Part shown: piece after piece, positions 21,581 through 31,357 of the stretch
Layout: every line of letters begins with the position of its first letter
Numbering within the stretch: position 1 is the stretch's first letter
DNA from: Hondaea fermentalgiana
Lineage: Eukaryota; Sar; Bigyra; Thraustochytrida; Thraustochytriidae
DNA length: 64,000 nt
Assembly: GCA_014084085.1 (NCBI GenBank)
Contig: NPFB01000012.1
Span: 835,612-899,611, forward strand
Direction of reading: 5' to 3'
Notes under the pieces: model-generated
Database searches by the model: none
What the model saw: only the letters and a program-made list of their open reading frames with translations
What the model was told of the DNA's origin: nothing
Translations under genes and position numbers: made by a program

Positions 21581-21854
21581 CTCACCCGCCCGCAGACGGC
21601 CTCTTTTCTTCCCCCGCATCCCTCCACAGCTATCTATTCTGCGGGGCATGAAAATCGCAGGAAGAAGGGCCAGTGCGGGAGGAAGACGCGCCGTGCGGGG
21701 CGGGCGCTGGCGGACTCAGAGAGAGCGGGGGGGGAGCTAGGCAGAGCTGGCAGCTCAGGCAGCTGGCCGCCCGCGCTCCGCAGCCACCCCCCCTCTTCTC
21801 CTCCCGCAGCAGGGAGGAAGTGCGCGGAGGCGGCAGCTCCCCCTGCAGCTGGCG

Positions 21855-21888
21855 AGCTACAGCTAGCTAGCTAGCTAGCTGGTTAGCT
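21855..21888. repeat. (AGCT)n self-complementary repeat
   Basis: Includes five consecutive AGCT units, each a perfect palindrome. Confidence 0.75.
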
Positions 21889-22317
21889 CCGCGAATACAA
21901 AAAGCGGAACGCGGGTGCGGGGCCAGGCGAAAGTGCCCGCGAACGGCCCGCGCCGGACCAAGAAGCGGCGAGGCGGGGCCGCGGGGCGACCGGCCGACGC
22001 GGCACAAGACGACTCGGCGCGGCGCGAGGCCGCCGACCCCACTCGAGACGGGGCGACACCGCTCTCCGCAGGAGCTTGCTCGCCCGCCGGCGTGCCGCAG
22101 GCAGACCGCGAGCGCAGGAGCGCGAGAAAGCCGCGAGCAAAACCCGAGCTGCCCTGCCCTGCCTGCCGAGCGCGCGTGCGTGCCAGCGAGGGCTCAGGCT
22201 GCCTGCCCAGGAGCGAGGACGGCGAGCGAGGACGGCGACGGCGACGGCGGCGGCGGCGTTTGCGGGCTCGTCGTCTGCGCGGGGATAAATAAGCCTCGAG
22301 GGGCGGGATCTTCTGGC

Positions 22318-22342
22318 CGGCTCGAGCTCGAGCTCGAGCTCG
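22318..22342. repeat. (CTCGAG)n palindromic repeat
   Basis: About four hexamer units; both CTCGAG and GAGCTC read as palindromes. Confidence 0.75.
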
Positions 22343-22729
22343 CAAACTCCCAACCTCGAGAGGACCTTGACCTTGGTCGAGCGAGCGAGCGACCGCCTGC
22401 CGTGGCGGCCGGCAGGAAGGCGGGCAAGCTACAGCTTGCTGCGTGCGCTCGCGGTGGGCGCTTCCTCCAGAGGCTGCGTCGCCGCCGTGAAACGCCGGGA
22501 AGCTGTGCTCCCGCGGACGAGCAGCAGCACAACGAGCGCGAGCAGAACCGCAACCAACCAGAGGGCAGCTGGTTCGCTAGCTAGCTAGCGAGCGAGCGAG
22601 CGAGCTAGCCCGCTTCGACGAGCGTGCGAGCGAGCGTGCGAAGAAGCGGCTGCGGAGAAGCGGAGAAAGCGAAAAACGAATCATAATCGATCCAAGACGC
22701 GGGCGGGGCGGAAGAGACCCGCGAAGCGA

Positions 22730-22760
22730 AGCCAAGCCAAGCCAAGCCAAGCCAAGCCAA
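22730..22760. repeat. (CCAAG)n pentanucleotide repeat
   Basis: Six tandem five-base units within the spacer. Confidence 0.8.
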
Positions 22761-22836
22761 GTTAGGTCCCGAACGCAACAGGAGTGCGGAGCCCCCTCGC
22801 TGGCACAGACCAAACCTAATTTGATCTGCATCGAGT

Positions 22837-22864
22837 GATCAATCGATCGATCGATCGATCGATT
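22837..22864. repeat. (ATCG)n repeat
   Basis: Six self-complementary ATCG units, like the cluster at 21.4-21.6 kb. Confidence 0.8.
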
Positions 22865-22987
22865 GCAAGTGGCGGCACGGCAGCGGCGGGTACTCACTCA
22901 TCCGTACATACAGAAGTACGAAGCTTTGTACATTCGATCGTCCAAGCGAGCGAGCGGTTGATTGCGCGCCCGCTTCGAAGAAAAGGA

Positions 22988-23018
22988 GGGCAGGCAGGCA
23001 GGCAGGCAGGCAGGCAGG
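22988..23018. repeat. (GGCA)n microsatellite
   Basis: About seven GGCA units ending some 60 bases before the start codon at 23076, probably in its 5' UTR. Confidence 0.85.
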
Positions 23019-23075
23019 TATCGGGCACGCACGCACGGCCCTTCTGCATTTCTGCACATTGCGCGCAAGCGAGAG

Positions 23076-24152
23076 ATGAGCAAAATCGAGACGGCCGCGA
23101 AAAGCAACGCCCAAGCGGGCCACCAGCAGAACCAGCACAAGAGAAAGAAGGTGACCAATTCGCGGAACAAAGGCGTCGTCCGAAAGGCCGCCGTAGCGCC
23201 CAGCCAAGCGCAGGGCGAAGTGCCCTTTGACCTCATGGACGCTCGCGGCAAGATCGAGGCCTTGCTAAAGGGCATCCACGCCGTCGAGACCGCACGACCG
23301 GATCCCGCTCTCGGCGGATTAGCGCCGCCTTCCTCTTCTCATGAACATGAATTCCAACTCCCAGCCACCGTCTGCGAGCTCTCCGAAATGGCGCGCCCAG
23401 ACCTCGAGCGCGCCTGCGTGCAGCTCGACATTACTGACTTTCATGCCAAACCCGACCGCGACCTCATCGCCCTCATCGCGCTCCGCGGCCCGTACGGCAA
23501 GGATGGCAAGATGTACGCCGTCCGAAAGGTCCGCGAACTCGTGCAATCCGTGGACTGTCTGCTGCGTGAGATCGGCCTCGTGCGCCCTGACGGCCCTGCC
23601 GTTGTGGATATCCTCGATGCGAGATTCAAGAACCTAAAACGCGCCAAGGACGCTCGCCCCAAGAAGCGCATGCGCACTGATGCGCGCAACACGAGTGACG
23701 AAACCGCGGCATCGGACGCCACAGAGTCAGATGCCGACGGCGCGAGGCTTCCCGGCGCCTCGCATGGCGGCTCCGACTCGCCAACGCCTCAAGCCATGGA
23801 CGCCCAGAGCCGTAGCAGCAGCACCAGCAAGAGCACCTGCTCTGCGGCGAGCGCAAGCTCCATCCCTCCCTTTCTGGGAGCGCCTGCAACACTCCACCAC
23901 CACCTCAAGGAGGCGGAACCCAAGCTCAGGGTCGATACCACCGCCCTCAACTTGCAGCAATTGCAACAATTGCAGCAAGTTGCAAGGCAAAGCGCACAAG
24001 CCCCCGTGGGCAATTTTGGAAATCACATGCCTCTTCCTTCTTTTCTTCAAAATGCGCTTCCCGTCCAAGTTGTCAATTCTCCGCTCGTTTTTCCATGGCT
24101 GCAGAACATGCAGCATCAAGTCCAACCAGGAAGCCAACCCTCTGCGTCATAG
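23076..24152 (+). CDS. Putative nuclear protein of unknown function
   Basis: This is a 358-residue protein. The frame is open further upstream, but that part translates a GGCA microsatellite and has no ATG, so the ATG at 23076 is preferred. The N-terminus and middle carry basic clusters resembling nuclear localisation signals (HKRKK near residue 20; RPKKRMR near 195). Between them, at about residues 100-140, is a short helical segment (LSEMARPDLERAC...DLIALI) loosely like a SAP DNA-binding motif. The second half is Ser/Asp-rich and disordered, with a Gln/Leu repeat (LQQLQQLQQ) near 290-300. A chromatin or RNA role is possible but inferred. It converges with the large minus-strand gene downstream, separated by about 290 bases. 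Confidence 0.6.
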   Translation: MSKIETAAKSNAQAGHQQNQHKRKKVTNSRNKGVVRKAAVAPSQAQGEVPFDLMDARGKIEALLKGIHAVETARPDPALGGLAPPSSSHEHEFQLPATVCELSEMARPDLERACVQLDITDFHAKPDRDLIALIALRGPYGKDGKMYAVRKVRELVQSVDCLLREIGLVRPDGPAVVDILDARFKNLKRAKDARPKKRMRTDARNTSDETAASDATESDADGARLPGASHGGSDSPTPQAMDAQSRSSSTSKSTCSAASASSIPPFLGAPATLHHHLKEAEPKLRVDTTALNLQQLQQLQQVARQSAQAPVGNFGNHMPLPSFLQNALPVQVVNSPLVFPWLQNMQHQVQPGSQPSAS

Positions 24153-24446
24153 AAAACCCAGTTTTTCTGTACTCTATTTCTTATACGTGCCTCAGTGTGG
24201 GTACGCCCAATTTATCGAAAACGTAAAATTACTCATCCATTCAGTAGCTTTTCCATCCGCATTTGTTTTCGACCTTGCAAGCAGCTTGCAGGCACCAAAG
24301 CTGAGTAAGGCCTGAAGTCAGTTCTTTCTCATTTCCAGTTTTGTTTTTTTCTCGTCAGATTCACCCAGCTTCTTCATTTCTCGCACTTGACCAAAACTTG
24401 AATTTTCAATCGTCAGCTACAAACCACCATCGCTATCGTCACGATT

Positions 24447-27400
24447 TTAGTGCAAATTCGCGTCGAGCTGTGCTCTGCAGTGTGCAAGCCCGCTCACGAG
24501 ACATCGCTGCTTCGCCGCTAGCGCAGTCGTCTCAGCGTGGATAAAGTCAAACGAGCTCGCGGGCTTGAGCCGCAGCGTCGCCATTACATTAAAGATGTCC
24601 GCGCGCCGTGCCCGTGGCCAAGATTCCAAAGCTACTACCAGACCGTCCATGACGGTCTCCAGCAATCTATTTTCTGGCTCCAGTAGCAAGCTCGCCACTT
24701 CGCGATGCTTGATGCACTCGCGCAAGAGCTCCAGCGCGCCAAAGGCCCAAGGTTCGCTGCCAACTTCTATCGTCTGCACCAAAAATTGCAGCACCGCCTG
24801 GAAGCTCTCTGTGCTAACATCGATGCCACCGTTCCCAATTTTGTCAGCATCACCACTACCATCAATAGCAACAGCAGCCGTCCCAGATCCGCGAAGAAGA
24901 GTCGCAACAAAATTCTGCACAAAGTCGGATGGCGTCGAAACCGACGACGAAAGCGCCACCACGGATTCGCGATCCTCGCTCGCGTCGCTCGAGCGCCGCA
25001 CTGCAGACGACGGCGAGGCCGAGGCCATCAACATTGACTTGCTCGGCTCCGAGAGGGCCAAAAGCCGTGCACTCAGCTGGTCCAATAGCCCGCTCACCTG
25101 GGGACGGGTGTCCGCTACGGCCTCCACTTGGTTGACGAGATAACGCGCAAGACCGCGTTGCGTCTCGGCCTGGACGCGTGACCCAGACGCTGACGCTTGT
25201 ACGAGGCAAATCGCTGCTGCAAGCAAGACGAAGTTCGCAGGCTCCGGTAGGCCGTGCGCTGCCCCCTGCGAGAGAATAATCTCTGCCGCCCGAGGGGCTA
25301 CCTCTTGGTGCACCAGACAGCCCACCAAATGATCCTGCAAAACTGGGTCTGCAGCCTCCCCATCGTCGGAGGGTCCAATCGACTGCAACAGCTTGAGTGC
25401 CGAGACGCGAATGCGCGAGAACGGGTTCGGACGCATGACTACCGGAATCGACAACGCGCACGTGCCAAGGATCGCGAGATCCTCGCGCAAACGCCGCTCC
25501 AGAGACGGTGCCGAAGCTAGCCACTCGCCGAGAATGAAAAGGTGCTCGAGAGCTTCCAGACGCGGCGCGGTCGCCGCGTTTCCATTTCCCAGCTCGAGCA
25601 GCTTCAAAAGATACATGCAGCGTGACTCAATCCGCTTCGCAAGCTCGCGCACAAAGCTGTCCTCCAGGGCTGTCGTCGAGATATTCTGCAGCAGCATGAT
25701 CGCGCGAGTCCGCTTCCCAGGCTCGAGGCAGTAAATGACACAATGAAGCGCCGTTTCCGCAAGTTTACGCACGGTTTCCGTGCTATGCTCTGCAATGACA
25801 GAGAGCCAGTCTCCTCCGCTCCCGACGCTGGTCACCTCGCCAATATCAAGATCGCCCAGGTTCTTGCTGCAACTACGCGCAAGGTTGCCATGTCCGTTTG
25901 CACTGGCCATACCAGCAGCACTGCCAACCTGCTGAGCGACGCCGTCGTCATGGTCTTCGCGAGCGCCATCAGCTTCAAAGTGCAGCAAGAGCGCCGGCAT
26001 GCCTGCCGCAAACTCTTCATTCACTGCGCGAAGCGTGCGCTGACTCAGCGCGCTGTCCACGCCTTCCTCTACAAATGTAAAGTAGAGCACACGTGCGAGG
26101 TCCGCGCCAGAGAAATTGCGCGTCAAAAATGGGGCATGATTTACGAGGCGCAAGACTGCACGCGAAGTTCGAGTATCCTCCTCGGCTCGCGCTCGCTCTG
26201 TCGCAGTCAAACCTGGAATCGCCTCTGCGTCCGCGGCACTTGCCTCTTCAGCCTCGCGAATAAAGGAGTCCTTGTCTGGCACTTTCCACGAGGGCTCCGG
26301 AAAGGCGGCAACCAGCGCATGAAGCGTGTCAACAGGCGCATCGCCAAGTTGAGACGATTTCGAAAAAAGAGAACTCATGGCGTCCATCGCGGAACGCTGT
26401 TGCGCGTTGTCTTGCTCCATGGCCACCACAAAATTCACCATCGTGCGCACCGTTTCTTCGAGGCCCTCCTCGAGACTCACGCTGCGCCAAATGCCCCATG
26501 CGGGATCATTGTCGCCGGATCGAAGTCGCGCACATAGTCGCAAAAGTCGGGTGATCAAACGTCCAGGCTGTCGCGTAGCGCGAGGGTAGCATTGAACAAG
26601 CCACGGTTCAAGCACCTGCAAAAGACAGCTGATGTGCTCGTCGCTCAAGTACGGCGACACCTTGGCAGCGCCCTGGACCATTTCGTCGATCGACGACGCT
26701 TCCCAGTGCGTGGCGAGGAATCTAGAGACAAGAACAGAGCGTTCGAGGCCGGAGAGCTTGTTGGACACAAGCGCAGGAGAAAAGTCCCGGTGAGGCAGAC
26801 CCAGAAATGTGCCGTGCGGTACCCATCCTGCGACCAGCTCGCGCATCTCTCGAAGTGGGTGCACAAAGAGCAGCGACACCAAAAGGGCCATTTGCGGTCG
26901 CAGACCTTCCGCAAGCGTGTGATCGCTCGTCACCGACGCATCGAGGGCGTAAAGTACAGCCGAAGCAATGTGGACCATAAAGGGGCTTCGTTCAGTGCTC
27001 TTGTTCGCGAGACCCTTGGCAGCAGGATCATTTGCACGAGCAGATGCGGGGCTCCCGATTGGGATGATCCCTGCGGGCTCCTTGGCCCAACGATCTGGAT
27101 CAAAAGAGCGTAAGACCGCCTCGTAATAATGCTTGAGCATGGCATCGAGGTTTTGACGTAAAAGTGCGCGCAGACCAAACTGCTGATACCGCTTCGACCC
27201 GGCGCTGCCCGAGAGCATTTCGAGTGCAAACGACTGCGCGTCAACCGTCTTGAGATGGCCCGAGTCCAGCAAGGTAACAAAAGCGTCCGAAACCGCGGCG
27301 AGACGCGGCGCACGGTCACGTGTACGATGCCACTCTCGAATGAGGAAAATGGCCTGGTCTCGCGCCACATCAGGATCAGGAAACGCATTCAGTTGGCCAA

Positions 27401-30400
27401 AAAGAACAAACTTGCGCAACAGTCGCGCTGCCGCCTCAACCACGTGCGGGGTCCACTTGGCCATGTGCAAACGAGCCACCTCATCTCCAGAAGACTGGAT
27501 CCACGTACGAACCATTTGATGCACGCGACGTTCCAACGCGCCACCGCGATACGAATCGCGCAAGGCTGCCATAAGCTTTACAAAAAGCCCATTAAAGATC
27601 TCATTGCGCGCCTGCAACGACTGCATGGCCATTTGCTTCTCAAGAACCTCATGGCAATCCTTCAAATGACTGAGGGAAATAAGCGCCGCATTTTGCAATC
27701 GATTGCTCGAGGCCGTCAGGTACTCGTGCACAAGAGAGCGCACAAAGGGTGGCTTGTTGCTATGCGGCAGGTTTGCCGCGCAAATCAGGGTGCACTGGTT
27801 GCGCCACCACGCAACAAAATCGCAATAGCCCGCTTTTCGCGCCAGTCGCTTGTTTAGAGCTTGAACCCGAGCTCCGCCACAAGAGTCCGCCGAACCGCTC
27901 GCGCCCAAGAGCCCGAGCAAGAGCTTGTCAAGCGCACGCTGCAGGTACTGACTCTCGCCATGTTTGTCAGTGATTGTCCCAATACGCTCAAGAGCATCCC
28001 GCGCCTTGGCCTGGACTTTTTCATCGGGATACGTGCTCGCAAGAAGCAACGAGGCTCCAGCCTCGGCGACAAGATCGGAAGACTCGAAACCTTTGTCCAA
28101 GGCAGCGCAAAGAATGCGTTCAAGAGTCGTGACGCTGCTTGAAATCTGAGCCGTATCGAGCGGTGCCTTGGTATGCTGCATGGTGCACACTAACTTGAGG
28201 GATGGGGACTCTACCGTGACCATGATGGCTTTCTCGGCATAGATGGGACCCAGCTGGCAAAACCGGATCAACGCATCGCGGCCTGCGTCGACAAGTGTCA
28301 GATCAAAGCCAAACGCGCAGTTTACACAGTTCTGTAGCAGCTGTTGGCTTTGCTCTCCAAGCATGGGAAAGCATGCCAGCGCCTCGGCAACCGTACCGAC
28401 TGGCGAGTCACGGCCAGAGAGATTGATGACAAATTTTGCGTAGCCTCGAAGCGGCGAACGTTCGCCTTGAGGGACAGACTGCGCAATTTTGGAAAGCGCA
28501 TTGAGGCAAATGGCGCGTTGCGCCGTGGTCGTTTTGGTGCTTGTGAGTCCGCGCGCCATTGTTGCGTCAAAAAGGCGTGGAAAACATCGTCCCAGCTCGA
28601 CCATGACTGCACTCACGAGCGCTGCTTCCTGCGCCCGGGGTACGGCTTCATCGACAAAGAGAGCCTTGGGGATCTCATCGAGGGGTTCTGGGCCAGGCAA
28701 AGAGCTCGTCGGCGGTAAACTCTTGAGGTAGCGCTGCATGTGATCAAGGCCAGAGATTCGTGTCGTTGTATTGCACACGCGGCGGAGCAACTCCTTGCAG
28801 AGGCGTTCGTGCTGCGAACTCACAAGAGCAGGCAAGGGGCTTTGCAAGGCTTGCCAGCCTACAAGAGTCTCTATCGCCTCGAGCGCCGACGGAAGGTGCT
28901 TGCCATGCGAGGCGTACCCATGGGCATAGCCAAAGATGGCCTCGAGCGCGGTGCCCATGGCGGCCTCGAACGATGCTAATGGCGATGAGGCCGAGGTCTC
29001 TGAGCCAACCGAGCTCGCCGAAACCACCGAACTGGCCGACGAAGTGCTTCGTTTAAAATATCGCTGTGAATTTTGCAGCGATTGTTGTTGCTGCGTGTGC
29101 TCACGGCGCAGTCGGGAGAGCATAAAGACAACGCAACGAAAGGTCTCGTCAATGAGCTCGCCGCACGAGGTGGTTTTTAGCAGCTTAGCTAAAGCTTGCG
29201 TGAACGAGAGACATGCGGGTCTACATTGGGGAGTCCGAAGAAGAGAGTACTTGACGCGTCGCGACAGAATTTGCATAAAGGGCACGTACTCGAGTGCGCT
29301 GGCATTAAAGTATACCTTTCCCATTCTCGTGGCAAAGTTCTCCAATGTGCGTGGAAGACAGAACCAAGAGAGACGCCCAATGAGCGCCACACACGGCTCC
29401 AGGGATCCAGCTTCGGCAGATTTGAGATGCTTGGCAAAATGCCCGTAGGCAATATCGACGAATTTGTTCACGACGGCTTCGCCGCGGGCGTCGAGCGGCT
29501 CCACCACTGTAGCTGCCGAGACGCCTGCTAGGAGCTCATTCAAGGTGCTAAAAAGAATCCCTTCCATGGCAAGACTTGTCTCGGATATTGCCTCTTTGGG
29601 TTCGCGCTGCTGAATCGAGGGCAGCAGACGCGTCTTCTTCGCTTTCTGCGGATCCATGGAGATGGCTTGCTCGCGAACGCGAAGCAAGACCACGCACATG
29701 GGCACGACCGTGCCCGTGCGGTCTCTCAAAAGAATGGCAAGATATTGAAGGACCTGCTCGAGGCCGCGCTCGATATCCTGCTGGGAAACCTTGCGGAGGG
29801 CCACCACCCTTTTGGGTGAGAAGCCTGCCTCGACGAGTTTGCGAGAACCACTATCTGATGGCCACAGAATGCCGTACATTCTTGCCACGTGAGCTGTCAG
29901 CAAGAGTTGAAGCTGAAGTAAGGCGTCATTGAGGGACGGGTCGCTGCAGACGGCTGCGCGTGATGTGGTGCCCGTTGTCGCTGTCGAGGAGACGGAGCTG
30001 GCAGTGGGCGAAGGCGGGCGTTTCTGCTCGTCGCCTTCGTTAGCACTTGCCGGGACTGGCGGTACTGCCACGTGTGGACTTTGACTTTGGCTGACCTCCT
30101 TGTTGCCTTGCCTGTCTCCTTTCCTGTCGTCGACGTGGCCGTCTTCCCGTTCGCTCTGCTCGTTCGCGGCGGCAGGCGCCGTCTCTTCGTGGTCATCTAC
30201 CTCGTCCACGTGCTCCTCGTCGTCGTCGTCATTGTCGAGCGCAATGTCTTCGAGCTCTCCGTCGCCGTCCCCGCCGCGGGCCGTTTCCTCCTGCTGCTGC
30301 TGCTCCTGCTGCAGCCGCGCGGCGCGCGAGTCGCCGCGTTTTTCCACGCTGTCGCCGCCGTTGCCTGCGGCGGCGTCGACCTCGAGCGGCGCCGTCTCGC

Positions 30401-30407
30401 GCTCCAT
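24447..30407 (-). CDS. Furry/Tao3/Mor2-like cell-morphogenesis scaffold
   Basis: This is a 1986-residue uninterrupted frame starting at an ATG in a GCCATGG context. Residues 1-150 are low complexity (Gln- and Asp/Glu-rich). The rest is helical, HEAT/armadillo-like. Several blocks follow the order and spacing of the middle and C-terminal regions of Furry proteins, for example the segment around ISCLLQVLEPWL and the later block around ETALHCVIYC. Furry-family proteins (Furry, Tao3, Mor2) scaffold NDR/LATS-type kinases and control polarised growth; they usually run 2000-3000 residues, so this is at the short end. Similarity was judged by eye and is distant, so another large HEAT-repeat scaffold remains possible. 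It faces away from the LNG-repeat gene across a 950-bp GC-rich spacer. Confidence 0.55.
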   Translation of the reverse strand: MERETAPLEVDAAAGNGGDSVEKRGDSRAARLQQEQQQQEETARGGDGDGELEDIALDNDDDDEEHVDEVDDHEETAPAAANEQSEREDGHVDDRKGDRQGNKEVSQSQSPHVAVPPVPASANEGDEQKRPPSPTASSVSSTATTGTTSRAAVCSDPSLNDALLQLQLLLTAHVARMYGILWPSDSGSRKLVEAGFSPKRVVALRKVSQQDIERGLEQVLQYLAILLRDRTGTVVPMCVVLLRVREQAISMDPQKAKKTRLLPSIQQREPKEAISETSLAMEGILFSTLNELLAGVSAATVVEPLDARGEAVVNKFVDIAYGHFAKHLKSAEAGSLEPCVALIGRLSWFCLPRTLENFATRMGKVYFNASALEYVPFMQILSRRVKYSLLRTPQCRPACLSFTQALAKLLKTTSCGELIDETFRCVVFMLSRLRREHTQQQQSLQNSQRYFKRSTSSASSVVSASSVGSETSASSPLASFEAAMGTALEAIFGYAHGYASHGKHLPSALEAIETLVGWQALQSPLPALVSSQHERLCKELLRRVCNTTTRISGLDHMQRYLKSLPPTSSLPGPEPLDEIPKALFVDEAVPRAQEAALVSAVMVELGRCFPRLFDATMARGLTSTKTTTAQRAICLNALSKIAQSVPQGERSPLRGYAKFVINLSGRDSPVGTVAEALACFPMLGEQSQQLLQNCVNCAFGFDLTLVDAGRDALIRFCQLGPIYAEKAIMVTVESPSLKLVCTMQHTKAPLDTAQISSSVTTLERILCAALDKGFESSDLVAEAGASLLLASTYPDEKVQAKARDALERIGTITDKHGESQYLQRALDKLLLGLLGASGSADSCGGARVQALNKRLARKAGYCDFVAWWRNQCTLICAANLPHSNKPPFVRSLVHEYLTASSNRLQNAALISLSHLKDCHEVLEKQMAMQSLQARNEIFNGLFVKLMAALRDSYRGGALERRVHQMVRTWIQSSGDEVARLHMAKWTPHVVEAAARLLRKFVLFGQLNAFPDPDVARDQAIFLIREWHRTRDRAPRLAAVSDAFVTLLDSGHLKTVDAQSFALEMLSGSAGSKRYQQFGLRALLRQNLDAMLKHYYEAVLRSFDPDRWAKEPAGIIPIGSPASARANDPAAKGLANKSTERSPFMVHIASAVLYALDASVTSDHTLAEGLRPQMALLVSLLFVHPLREMRELVAGWVPHGTFLGLPHRDFSPALVSNKLSGLERSVLVSRFLATHWEASSIDEMVQGAAKVSPYLSDEHISCLLQVLEPWLVQCYPRATRQPGRLITRLLRLCARLRSGDNDPAWGIWRSVSLEEGLEETVRTMVNFVVAMEQDNAQQRSAMDAMSSLFSKSSQLGDAPVDTLHALVAAFPEPSWKVPDKDSFIREAEEASAADAEAIPGLTATERARAEEDTRTSRAVLRLVNHAPFLTRNFSGADLARVLYFTFVEEGVDSALSQRTLRAVNEEFAAGMPALLLHFEADGAREDHDDGVAQQVGSAAGMASANGHGNLARSCSKNLGDLDIGEVTSVGSGGDWLSVIAEHSTETVRKLAETALHCVIYCLEPGKRTRAIMLLQNISTTALEDSFVRELAKRIESRCMYLLKLLELGNGNAATAPRLEALEHLFILGEWLASAPSLERRLREDLAILGTCALSIPVVMRPNPFSRIRVSALKLLQSIGPSDDGEAADPVLQDHLVGCLVHQEVAPRAAEIILSQGAAHGLPEPANFVLLAAAICLVQASASGSRVQAETQRGLARYLVNQVEAVADTRPQVSGLLDQLSARLLALSEPSKSMLMASASPSSAVRRSSDASEDRESVVALSSSVSTPSDFVQNFVATLLRGSGTAAVAIDGSGDADKIGNGGIDVSTESFQAVLQFLVQTIEVGSEPWAFGALELLRECIKHREVASLLLEPENRLLETVMDGLVVALESWPRARRADIFNVMATLRLKPASSFDFIHAETTALAAKQRCLVSGLAHCRAQLDANLH

Positions 30408-31357
30408 GGCCGCGGCCGCGAGCGCGGGCAGGACCGCGCGCGCGGGGCGAGGCGCGGGGCGAGGCGCGGGGCGGGCGGCGCGGCGCGGAGCGAGGGTCGC
30501 GGCGCCGGCCTGGAGGCGGTCGCGTCGCCCGCCAGCTCGCGCGCTCCGCCAACGGGATCTGCGCGGACACGGACGTCTGTTTTCGCGGCGCCTCGAGAGA
30601 CCGCAGAACCGTCACTGCCGGCGCGACGCGACGCGACGCGAGGCGACGCGAGGCGAGGCAGCGCGGGCCGGCGTCGGGCGATCCGCGCGGGCTCGTGGAG
30701 GGGGTCCGGAGGGGGGGCTTCTGCTCTTCTGCGTCGCTTTTTGGCCACCGGAGGGCTCAAGATGGGGTCGAAGCGAATGCGGAGGAGGGGATGATGATCA
30801 TATCATCATCATGGAGGTTCAACGTCTTGCGCGAGGGCGAGGTCGCGATAAGATACGCGTGAAGCGAAGTGCCTCCGGAAGGCAGGGGGCGAAGAAGATA
30901 TGGTGGTCTGCCGGACCGTGGGTTCGAAGCAGTGGTCAGTGTGACTTGCAGCCGGCGGTGCTCAGCGGTGCTCATGCACCAAGAGGGGGGATGATTGCTG
31001 CTATAGCTACGCCTGCCCTTACATCGACCTTGGCGAGACTCGAGGATGGATAACCTTGACCACCATGCCCGCCTTCTTAGCTCCCATGGCGAGCTCCAAG
31101 ATAGATGTGAGTTCGCTCGCTTGAGAAGATGGCCTCGCGCAAGGAAAAGAGCAGCTTGAGAACTTGGAGCCCATCCGAGTCGACGAGGTCTGGCTCTGCA
31201 AACATGTGTCAAGCGCGTTCTCCCGCATTCTCCCTGAGGCTTGTCGAGCAGAACGAGAAGCAAGACCGAAACCGTGACGCGAGGGGGCCGGCAGCGTCGC
31301 GCGCAGCAGCGCCGCCATCCGACCCGCCCTCGCGGGGCAGACGGGCAGCAACGGCGA
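30408..31357. promoter_or_regulatory. Divergent GC-rich promoter region
   Basis: This lies between the minus-strand Furry-like gene and the plus-strand LNG-repeat gene. It contains GGGGCGAGGCGC and GACGCGACGCGAGGC repeats (about 30440-30660) and an ATGATGATCATATCATCATCAT palindromic patch (about 30791-30812). Short frames near 31129 could be an upstream exon of the next gene, but this is not supported by a clear splice signal. Confidence 0.35.

Larger units (their letters stand above)
18275..23075. other. 4.8-kb gene-poor spacer rich in microsatellites
   Basis: No frame here looks like a protein; apparent long frames are translations of repeats or GC-rich sequence. At least a dozen tandem arrays of 4-6 bp units are present, several self-complementary (GCAT, ATCG, AGCT, CTCGAG), and a 100-N scaffold gap sits at 19983-20082. 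The GC-rich part after 21.6 kb may include the promoter and 5' UTR of the gene starting at 23076. Confidence 0.6.

Noticed and set aside
21875..22600. GC-rich long frames near 22 kb
   Set aside because: Arg/Ala/Ser-only composition on both strands, which is typical of GC-rich repeats rather than protein.
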